A stretch of 15,555 nucleotides of DNA from Pigoraptor vietnamica. Its lineage: Eukaryota > Opisthokonta > Filasterea. Below, piece by piece: positions 1 through 11,873 of this stretch. The stretch spans positions 1 through 15,555 of the forward strand of contig CALSCQ010000556.1 in NCBI GenBank assembly GCA_943704525.1, given 5' to 3'. Position 1 is the stretch's first letter, and each line of letters starts with the position of its first letter. The position numbers and the translations under genes are program-made. A model generated the notes under the pieces. It saw nothing but the letters and a program-made list of their open reading frames with translations, made no database searches and had not been told where the DNA came from.

Positions 1-274
1 CCCCCCCGCGCACCGCACACACACATTGTGCTCGTGTGTCTCCCTGCCCTAGCAACGCACACACACGTTGTACGTCGGTACACATGATGTCATTGGTGGC
101 ACTGTGTGTGTTGTACACTCGTGCCCCACGCCATGTGTCATGGACCCCCTTCCATTTTGTTAATGCGCGCCGTACACATGCACACGCCATGCTGCTGCAT
201 TTCGACTCCGCTGTTTGAAGGCGCTGCATCAAGCAGTAACAGGTCTCACGCCATTAATGCTGTTCGTTGTACAG
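1..274 (+). other. Intron or upstream DNA of the SEL1L/HRD3 gene
   Basis: No SEL1-type coding sequence is visible in any frame here. The stretch is rich in short CA/TG runs near its left end and finishes in a pyrimidine-containing acceptor (AG at 273-274) placed exactly where the family homology begins in phase 0. I read it as the 3' part of an intron whose upstream exons (signal peptide and first SEL1 repeats) lie before the window. Open frames of 60-134 codons in this region show no recognisable domain. Confidence 0.6.
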
Positions 275-3613
<3,339 letters not shown>

Positions 3614-4496
3614 GCTGCTCTACGTATTTCAAATAAGCGCGCGTGCGATTGACTGTGAGGTGGCTGGCCTTGGAATCGCCCAGTTTATTTTACTGGAATT
3701 CGAATTTAGCCGATTGCACAAATTGTTTGCGTGACTGCCTGGATTTTGCATTCATTTGGATCACTATCGCCACGTTCATACCCATATTTGCGTCGATGGC
3801 ATTCGTTTCGCACAGTTCTGTGCGCGGCCTGCGAGACAAACGAACGCTACTACTAACGAGCCGAGACCGATCGTGTACGCCCGTACGCTGGAACACAAGG
3901 CTGACCAATTTTTCAATCACGAGCTTATAAGCTGAAACACAATAATACAGTTAACGCCACCTAACAATTAACTATACAAGGTTTGTCAGTTCAATGCCGG
4001 ATTGGTCAGCGGCCAGTGAAGAGCGAAAGAAATGGCACATATCGTTTTACGTGGGCATTGGACACGTATTGGAGCGAACGCGGTCGCTCAAGCGAAAGGA
4101 TTGAGAACTTTAACAAACAACTCCTAATTAGATACTGATAAGAAAGCGCGAGACAGCGCGGAGAGACAAAATACAAGCGCAGAATCACCAGATATCAACG
4201 CTTATAGTCCACGATCGCGCACCACATTCATTTCCTTCCCATACTGGCGGTTCACTGCCCTCCCCGCCGTCCGTCTTGAAGCCATGCGCGGCGTCTGTGT
4301 GAATGCGCCGCGCACGGGTCATCGCTTGCAGCCGGCGCGTCCACTGCGACCGGGGACGCGCATCTTCACGTCCGCTACACAGTTGTCGCAAGCGGAAGAG
4401 GGCGCGCCCTGGTTGCCATCCTCGTCTGCGTCGTCGTCGTCGGCAGGCCCATCCGAAGGCGCCTCTCCTTTGCAACGGCCAGTGCCGCCGCATGGC
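3614..4496. other. Gene-free gap between convergent genes
   Basis: This is the 3' side of both the SEL1L/HRD3 gene (+) and the F-box gene (-). The first two thirds are more AT-rich than the coding DNA around them, the last 240 bp are GC-rich. Open frames here show no recognisable motif. A perfect 12-bp palindrome AGCTTATAAGCT sits at 3922-3933. On the minus strand an AATAAA lies at 3689-3684, far from the F-box stop, so its use as a polyadenylation signal is uncertain; no AATAAA was seen on the plus strand. Confidence 0.6.
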
Positions 4497-5495
4497 TCAG
4501 CAAAACCGGCACTCTGTACGTAAAGTGTACTCCCACGGCTTGATCAAGTCGCGCCGGTCGCGGACGGAAGGGTCCGACGCCAACTCCGCAAACACGCGTT
4601 TCTTGGCGGCTGCCTCCGTCTCGCCCTCCCTGCGGCGGGCCGCGAGGTATTCCTGCGCCGCGACCGCTGCCCGCGCCTCCCATGCCTTGATCGCGACGAC
4701 ATCGAAACGAGGTGCGGCACCGGCAAGACTGCCACCGGGACGCCATATGTCGAGAAGGTTCGTGAGCGAACCAAACACTTCGTCGATAAGCGCAAACACG
4801 TGCCGCAAACGAAATATGCGGAACGAGGAGTGTCTGCGGTAACCCTTATGTCGAGCGTAGGTCGGGATGAACGACGTCAGGAGCGACACCGGGAGGCCGT
4901 AGAAATGGAGCGCACGTGTTCGCTTCAAGTAATTCTCGCGGTAATAATGCAGGACAGCGCGATCCAAAATGCACTTGGCGCACGCGACCGTCTTCTTCAG
5001 CAGGGGATCGACCCCATTTGGCTTAATAGGTATGTGCGACAAACTCGTGTGGAGCCAGACCACGGGTTGCATCGCGGGAAGGGAACCGCACCCACCGCAC
5101 AGCCACGGCTTCACCTCCCTCGCGAACCACGCCCAGCGCCCTTCCTGCGTCATGCCCTCCCATTCTTCGCGAGAGGGCGGCGTGCACTTGGCCGGCAGCG
5201 GCGGCGGCGGCGGATTTAAACGCATTAGGCGCTCCCAGTAAGCATGGTCGGCATAATACACATTTCCTACAGTGACAGGTTTGAACGGCTTCTCGTCGGT
5301 GCCGAGGTGCCTCGCCACGCCCACCCACACGCTGCGATTGTCCCAAACAAATCTCCGAAGCGATTTGCACGTACCGCCCAGCGCAACCACGTCGCGCGCT
5401 CCGGCGGGGGCGACGTGGTCGACGATTAGCGTCAAGAGCACGTCGCTAGGGAAGCGCTCGAGAATGCTTCCGCTCGTCGAAAACACCGCGCCCAT
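4497..5495 (-). CDS. F-box protein with MG N-terminus and paired CxxC motifs
   Basis: A single uninterrupted exon of 332 residues ending in TGA. I start it at the ATG at 5495: it has G at -3 and G at +4, and the 36 further in-frame codons upstream contain no ATG. Residues about 11-62 (ILERFPSDVLLTLIVDHV ... GTCKSLRRFVWDNRSVWVGVARHL) fit an F-box, the helix bundle that docks on Skp1 so that the rest of the protein can present a substrate to an SCF ubiquitin ligase. The N-terminus MGAVFSTS matches the MGxxxS/T myristoylation pattern, suggesting membrane attachment. A central region has CxxC at 133/136 and again at 172/175, a plausible zinc-knuckle pair. No WD40, LRR or Kelch repeats follow; the C-terminal third is helical with an Ala/Arg/Glu-rich stretch near 270-305. 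The substrate is unknown. It is the downstream neighbour of the HECT ligase on the same strand. Confidence 0.8.
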   Translation of the reverse strand: MGAVFSTSGSILERFPSDVLLTLIVDHVAPAGARDVVALGGTCKSLRRFVWDNRSVWVGVARHLGTDEKPFKPVTVGNVYYADHAYWERLMRLNPPPPPLPAKCTPPSREEWEGMTQEGRWAWFAREVKPWLCGGCGSLPAMQPVVWLHTSLSHIPIKPNGVDPLLKKTVACAKCILDRAVLHYYRENYLKRTRALHFYGLPVSLLTSFIPTYARHKGYRRHSSFRIFRLRHVFALIDEVFGSLTNLLDIWRPGGSLAGAAPRFDVVAIKAWEARAAVAAQEYLAARRREGETEAAAKKRVFAELASDPSVRDRRDLIKPWEYTLRTECRFC

Positions 5496-6020
5496 GGCAA
5501 CAGAAGTGTCCCACCGCAGAAAAGAGAAAAGGAAGCGCAAAGGACAAAGGGGTCGGCGTCGTTGGCCGGAAGGGAGGGCGAAGATGGGGCGATTTACACT
5601 CACGCCACGTCACATCCAACGGGTGACGTCATGGCGAACTGACGCTCGCAAAGCACGGCGAGTGGACTTGCGTGGAGACGGCGCCATTGTTCTTCGGTTG
5701 CTCTGCGTGTTACACGCGCCTCACGACGGAGGCAGTCGAGCGGGAAGGGCATTGCCGTGTCGGACTCGTTGTGAATGGCCGCCGCGCGCGTGTCTGTGCG
5801 CTCTACGCTGTTCCCCCGGACGGGTCCGACGGCGCGTCGTGAGCCATTGGGTCGGCTCTGCGAACGCCACTTTGGGCGCTCCTCCCGGCACTTCCGGCGG
5901 TTACTGGAGGAGGCGGCGCGTTTTCCCACGCCACGTGCCTTGTGTCAGTTACCCTGGAACCCACTTGTGTGATGCGTGGCGGCTGCGATGTACTCTTGCG
6001 TGGGAATGTGGGACAATATG

Positions 6021-6026
6021 TTTATT
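6021..6026 (-). promoter_or_regulatory. Possible polyadenylation signal (AATAAA) for the HECT gene
   Basis: The minus strand reads AATAAA here, about 810 nt past the HECT stop codon and about 525 nt before the F-box start codon, so it is reasonably placed to separate the two transcripts. No cleavage-site evidence is available, and the hexamer can occur by chance. Confidence 0.25.
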
Positions 6027-6129
6027 GCTCAAGTAGACATCTGGCCTCTCAGGCCCTCCTTTTCCGTCCCCGCAACGTCGACGACCGCGCAAGGTGGAGG
6101 GCTTGGTTAGTGAGCGAATCCACGATTGG

Positions 6130-6160
6130 GCCGTTGGCAGACTCGCCGGGAGCCAACGGC
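6130..6160. repeat. Perfect 9-bp inverted repeat (hairpin)
   Basis: GCCGTTGGC at 6130-6138 is the exact reverse complement of GCCAACGGC at 6152-6160, leaving a 13-nt loop. It lies in the spacer between the HECT and F-box genes. It could fold in RNA of either strand; function unknown. Confidence 0.7.
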
Positions 6161-6197
6161 AACCCGGGTGGGCCACCTGAATTGTCATCAGTGTACA

Positions 6198-6211
6198 ATA
6201 TATATATATAT
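6198..6211. repeat. (AT)7 microsatellite
   Basis: Seven uninterrupted AT dinucleotides in an otherwise GC-rich spacer. It is about 700 bp upstream of the F-box start codon, too far to be called its TATA box. Confidence 0.85.
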
Positions 6212-6305
6212 GTCTTATACTGCGCGACACTGCGGCGGCCATTCTTGCGCTTCACTTTCGCGCGCTCAGAACGCAATGCTGCTGCGGCTCAATAACCCTC
6301 TGACC

Positions 6306-6683
6306 CTCGAGAGAGCAGTCACTCAATAACCTCGAGAGAGCAGTCACGCAATGACCTCGAGAGAGCAGTCACTCAATAACCACGAGAGAGCAGTCACTCA
6401 ATAACCCTCGAGAGAGCAGTCACGCAATATCCCTCGAGAGAGCAGTCACGCAATATCCCTCGAGAGAGCAGTCACGCAGAGAGCAGTCACTCAATAACCC
6501 TCGAGAGAGCAGTCACGCAATATCCCTCGAGAGAGCAGTCACGCAGAGAGCAGTCACTCAATAACCCTCGAGAGAGCAGTCACGCAATATCCCTCGAGAG
6601 AGCAGTCACTCAATAACCTCGAGAGAGCAGTCACTCAATAACCTCGAGAGAGCAGTCACTCAATGACCCTCGAGAGAGCAGTC
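6306..6683. repeat. 25/26-bp minisatellite with a 67-bp higher-order unit
   Basis: About 16 tandem copies of a unit beginning CGAGAGAGCAGTCAC and ending in CAATAACC(C)T, CAATATCCCT or CAATGACC(C)T. Most copies carry CTCGAG (one reads CACGAG). Two copies (near 6477 and 6544) are shortened, joining CACGCA directly to GAGAGCAGTC. The 67-bp blocks 6461-6527 and 6528-6594 are identical, each made of one full, one short and one full subunit, so the array has expanded at two scales. There are no unique spacers between units. It ends about 155 bp from the HECT stop codon. Confidence 0.95.
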
Positions 6684-6837
6684 TCGATTAATCTCCACTG
6701 TCAGGAAATGCCGTTGGATAAAACAGAATCAGTGGTGGGTGCACACGCCAATATATGCTCAAAACCAGCTCCCTTCAATTTATCGGAACAAGGCACCGCA
6801 CAACGTGCACTGCAACAGCTGCGCCCTTCGTAGTTGG

Positions 6838-7956
6838 CTATGCAAACTCGAACGTGGTGCAGTGGGCGGCGGCTACGAGGAGGCGCTCCATCATGACCTC
6901 CTCCGACGAATAGACCGGCAGTTTAAGCTGCATGCCGCACACACCGGCCGTGGGTAGGTGGCAGCACGCCTGCGGCTTGCAGCGCCCACAAGGGTTGAGT
7001 GTCACGTGGATGCGCGAATCCCTCACGAGTGCCGGGAGGCCGGTGCAGAAGGCGACAAACGACGCGAGCTGTGTGCGCGTCATGCTGTCCAGACATCGGT
7101 CGAGCCACGCCTTGCGCTGGGCAGCGGCGTCCTCCGTGGCGCCGTTGTTCGTGAAGGTGATGGCCTGGCGCACGCGCGCGGCGGTGAGGGCGCTCTTGCC
7201 GCCGCCAAACATGTCGACGACGGCCGACGTCGGCACGCCCTCGAACATGGAGGGTGCGAGGAGCGCCGCGAAGCCTTCCCGCATCGCATCGAGCTCCTTG
7301 CGGCAGCGCCCGACCATCACCGCGTCCGCGTGCAGCTGCACGTACTTGCGGACGTTCGACGCATCGACGCTGATGTCTGCGCCGCACATCCCCTCGTCGG
7401 CAAGCAAGTCCACGGTGCCGCCACCTTCCGACACGCTGTACGATGCGACGAACGAGAGCATGGACGCCTCGACGTCCTCCTTCATTGCGGAGAGAAGCTG
7501 CATGAGTGCGTCGTGCCGCTTTGGGCTGTAGAACGCGAGGTCGTGCATCGCAAGGGGGCGGCCCAGCAGGTGCTTGATCACGTGACGGGCGGGCGCGCAG
7601 CCCACCACGTAGCCGCTGACGAGGACCAGCGCATAAAACTTGCCAACGGCGCGGAACAAATTCCTCCCGCGGCTCTCCCACGCGGCTGCAGGTACAACGA
7701 GGGGCACGTGACCCCCTTCCAGCTCCCCCTCCACCATCAGGGGACCCTGCCACTGTTCGCCGCCGCCGGGCGGTCCCAGCGGCTCGAGGAGGGCAGACGC
7801 AAACGACGAGTACCACGAGCGATCGACGCCGGCGCCGCGCCCGCTCTCCCCCTCAAAGCCGGCGCTCACGCTGCCGGCCGCATTCACCTGTCTCAAGTGC
7901 GGCTCCGACGTCACGATGATGCGCTCTCGAACGGCGGTTATGTTGATGTGCCCGTT
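6838..7956 (-). other. HECT catalytic domain
   Basis: N-lobe landmarks are ESGRGAGVDRSWYSSFASAL and FRAVGKFYALVL followed by RHVIKHLLGRPLAMHDLAFY, close to UBR5 (RHVIKVLLGR, HDFAFF). The C-lobe has HLPTAGVCGMQLKLPVYSS, with the expected thioester cysteine at residue 2482 (codon 6939-6937), and the protein ends FEFA with Phe at the conserved -4 position. The residue before the catalytic Cys is Val where the family usually has Thr. UBR5 carries an MLLE (PABC) domain inserted in its N-lobe region; here only about 45 residues separate the flanking motifs, so MLLE is absent. Confidence 0.93.
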
Positions 7957-10900
7957 TTGAGAAAGCTGCGCAAGACGCGCGCGGAGCTGCCTTACAGCCG
8001 CTTCAGGGCTGCGAAACCGCGAGAGAAACGACCCTTCAACCAGGTGCACTTCGTTCTCCGCGCCCATTCGCTCCGACAGGGCTTCGAGCGCGCGCGGCCA
8101 CCGCGAGAGCGACCCGGGAGAGAGGGGGGCAACGTTGACCGAGAACGCGCCCGACATCCACTCGCGCATGGCCACCGACGGCCGCTTGCCCCTGGCCGCC
8201 GGGGCCGCAGCATCCGTGTCCATGACGTCATCGGACGCGCTCGCAGCCGACAGAAGTGCACGTGCACTGGGAGAGGGCGACAGAGCGGCGCCAGCGCTGT
8301 CTCCGTCGCGTGCGCCGGAAGGCCGTCCCGACACAGAGAGCGAGCGCGAGAAGAAACCGTGTGGCGCTTCCTCGACCACCGGCACCTCGGCGTCCTCCAA
8401 CTCTCCGCGCGCCAAGAGACGGGCGATGCTGCGGCACTCCAGGGCAGCGTGCGCACACGCGTTCACGATGCTCGCCACGTGCGGCAGGCATGTGAAGGGC
8501 ACATCCCCGACACGCAGCCCGTAGTCGTTCCACGCCTCGAGGAGGCCGTACACGCACGACGGCGTCGAGGATTCGCGGGGCCTCGGCTGCACGTATGCCG
8601 TCCATACCGCCGCGTGTCGCCGTATCTCCGCCTCCAGCCTGCAGAGAATGGGCTCAGCGTATGCCCACCCCGCCAGCACGGCAGCTGCGAGGGCCATCCG
8701 CGCTTGATCTCCATCGTCGTCTGTGGGCAGCGCGTCACACATTGCGCACGCTTCCGCGATGGCGCGCGCGTAAATGGCCGCGAGCAGGTCGCCCGTCATC
8801 AAGGGATACGCCTCGTTCATTGTCGCGACGAAGTCCCCGCGCGCTCCCGCCGACATGCCCACGCGGGCAGCCAGCAGCGGCACTTCGTTCCGCAGAAACA
8901 TCGAGGCGGAGGCCTGGTCGGAATAGCCGTGGTGATCGGTGCTAGGCGCTGTGCCCGCCAATATGGGCACGAGGATGGCGCGGCACGCTTCCGCCATTTC
9001 AGCGACTGCGTGCGCCGGCGAGAGACCCATGAGCGCCCTGTGCGCGCGCGAATCCGTGGGTTGGCCCGCGGGGATGTCTACGGTGATGCGGCAAGCCACG
9101 AGCGTGCGCGCGGCCGATCTTGCCACCTTTTCGCCCAGCGTGTCATCGAGGACGCGTGCACGCACTGTCGCGACGACAGGGCGCAGGTCGACTTCGGACG
9201 ACATCGCGCTCCATACGACGGCGTCGAGGGTCTGAGGGGAGGGGTCGAGCGCCGCCCCTTCCAGCGCACCCGCAAACAGCCACTGCTGTGACCTGCACTC
9301 GAGAAGCCCCTGCGACATCCACAGGTCCATCGGCGAGTGGCCCACCAAATTGCGCTGGCGAAGGGCGTGCAGCAGCTGCGAGGGGTCCGCCGCAACCACC
9401 ACCCCAACAACGTCAAGCATCGCGTTCAAGCGCTCCCACTGTCCCGTACGGCCCGCGGCAAAGAGAGCGTGGAAAAGGTTGTTGCCGCGGTCATCCACAG
9501 CATACAGCAGTGGCGCCAGCGCTGCCGGCCCGCTCTTGACACAGAGGTCGTGCGCATATTTCACGTGACCGTACTCGAGCGCCAGCTGGATCGGAGTGCG
9601 CCCTCGCTCGTCCCTCTCGCACAGCGGCGAGGAACTGTGGTCGCCACCGAGTGGGAGCGACATCACCCACGTTTGCAACGTCAAAAGGTCATTCGCGCGC
9701 AACGAGGCCCTATTGTCAGCGCGGTGGTAGAGGCCCTCCGGGGCAGGGCATCCGCAGCCGCCACCCGTTTCGACCGCCGGTCCAAGCTGATGTCCGTCGT
9801 GGCATTGCAGCGCACACGCGACGCAGACAGCCACGCCGCACGACGCGCACGACGCGCTGCACTGGTGGTTGCATGCGCCGAGCCGCGCGTCGCCATCCCC
9901 CGCCTCGCAGGCGTAGACGAGCTCGTGCAAAATGTTGCCCGCGGACGTGCGCAAGGGTGCCTGCGCCCGGCACAGCTCCGTGAGGGTGACGGTCGCGTGT
10001 GTTCCCGACGACAACAGCGCCTGGACAATCCCCGACGACAAACGGCGCACGTCTAGAAGAAGGAATGCCATGTCGGTCGGGGTCAATCCACTGAACGCCA
10101 TCGTCAGGAGGTCCGCGAGCAGGCCATTGGGCACACTCTGCGAACTGATCAGTCCCCGCGTAAGCGCCTCAAAGCGGCTGGCGTCGCTCAACGCCCCCGG
10201 AGAGTTGTCGGCAGACGCACGTGCGGCGGACTTGTGCGTCTTCAGGGCGGCCACGGCGGCCTCCAACGCACCGAGGACGACGCCCCTGCCCGCGCCGCGC
10301 CCTAGTGACAGGAGATCCGCGGCGAGTGCAACGAGCGATCCGCACACGTCCGACGCAATCCAGCGTGCGTGTGAGACAACCAGAGCGCGCGCGCGGAGCC
10401 CTTCCACGCACTCGGCAAACGGCGTTCCAAACGCAACAGCCACTGGCACCGTGCTCAATGGACCCTCGCAAGCGATTCCCGCGCGCGCGAGCAAGGCGAC
10501 GAGGGCATTGTCCTCCCACAGCGGGACGCAATTCGCGCCAAAGAGCTCCGTTCGTAGTGTCTGGACGCGGTGCGCAGGCACGCCCGCCAGCGGCGTCACC
10601 TTGCCCGGTAAGCCCAAGAGCTCACCAAGCGCGCGCTCAGTGGACACCGACGGCAGTGGTGCGGCGGACACTTGTGGTGAAGAAGCGGCAACCGTGCGCA
10701 CCTTGCGTGCCCGGTTCTTGCCAGCGCCGCGCCGGTCATCGTCTCTCGCAGTGGCACTCGCCGCTCCCCCGAACGTGAAGCTGGGAGTGGTGACGGGGAG
10801 TGGCGTGAAGCTGGGCGCGCTGACGGGGAGCGCCGTGAAGCTGGGCGTGCCGCCAGTGGGCCCCGCAGCCTGAGGGGTGGCGAAAGCGGTCGCAGCGCCA

Positions 10901-11826
10901 CCCGGCGCACCAAAGGGGGTGGCCATGCCCCCAAACGAAAAGGGGTTGGGCAAAGGGACGCCCAGCGAGAAGCCACCCGCCTCGCCGCTAAAGGCGGATG
11001 TGCCCCCGCTGCCCCCGAATCCAAATCCGGCCCTGGGAGCAGCCGTCGCCAAGTTGCTGAACAGGCCTGCCCCCGGACCCGTAGCGCCAAAGCCGCCGTC
11101 GGCTCTCAAAACGGGCGACGCGGGTTGCACGCCCGGCGCCATCTCGCCCGGTGTTGCCGGAACGAAAGGCGGAAGTCCGCTGGAGGCACGGACGGGAGAC
11201 GTCGGCGATTGTACAATTGCGGCACCCGTTGCGACGCTCTGTCGCGACAGAGTATCCTCAGAAAGTGGCCCATCGACCGATGGCGTTGCAAATGCAAAGG
11301 CACCGCCGACGCGACCGTTCTCTGTGGCCGTGCTGCCGGTGTGCTGGCCAGGAGGGGACGGCGGGAGCGGGCCGCGGTACAGCTGCAACAGCGGGGCCTC
11401 CGCAATGCCTTCCCACTCGGCAATTCCGACGGATACCTGTGAGCGTGTGCGCGTGGACGGGTCGGCCAACATGCGTACGCACGACGGACACGCGCACCCG
11501 TTGGTGGGTCCACACACGCCATCGCAAATGCCGCACGGGCACTGCCCGTTGGCCGCATAGCGAATCCCGCAATAGAAGCGCAACTCTGGCAGTGTGTTCA
11601 CACTGTGCGTGGACGTGAAGACCGGGAAGCCATCGGAGCTGAGGAGACGCACTTGCGTGGGGGTCTTGGCGCGAAATGCTGGAGGGAACGCTACTTTAAC
11701 AAAGTATCCTCTTCACCATGCAATCACAGGAACGCGAACACACACGAGTCGCAACGAGTGCTGTAGACAAGAAATAAGCCCTCCCAACTCGAAACACTCG
11801 CACACACGCACGCACGCACGCACGCA

Positions 11827-11873
<47 letters not shown>

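Larger units (their letters stand above)
5496..6837. other. Non-coding region between the F-box and HECT genes
   Basis: It contains the promoter side of the F-box gene and the 3' side of the HECT gene, both on the minus strand. Short frames on both strands show no family resemblance. It holds the hairpin at 6130-6160, an (AT)7 tract at 6198-6211 and the minisatellite at 6306-6683. A minus-strand AATAAA at 6026-6021 could serve the HECT transcript, which would then carry the hairpin and the minisatellite in its 3' UTR; this is inference only. Confidence 0.6.

Noticed and set aside
5600-5929. Minus-strand 109-codon frame upstream of the F-box gene
   Set aside because: It opens at GTG and not ATG, is Arg-rich with no motif, and is compatible with promoter or 5' UTR sequence.
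6306-6683. CRISPR-like array
   Set aside because: Units abut with a 25/26-bp period and no unique spacers, in a eukaryotic gene context; it is a minisatellite.
6958-9291. A 777-codon open frame on the plus strand opposite the HECT gene
   Set aside because: It is in exact codon register with the HECT frame, where antisense stops would need sense TTA, CTA or TCA codons. Those are avoided in this GC-rich gene, so a long open antisense frame is expected. Its translation shows no domain.
10877-11560. Plus-strand 227-codon frame rich in Pro, Ala and Gly
   Set aside because: It lies opposite the FG and Cys-rich regions in the same antisense register; composition is explained by the sense codons.
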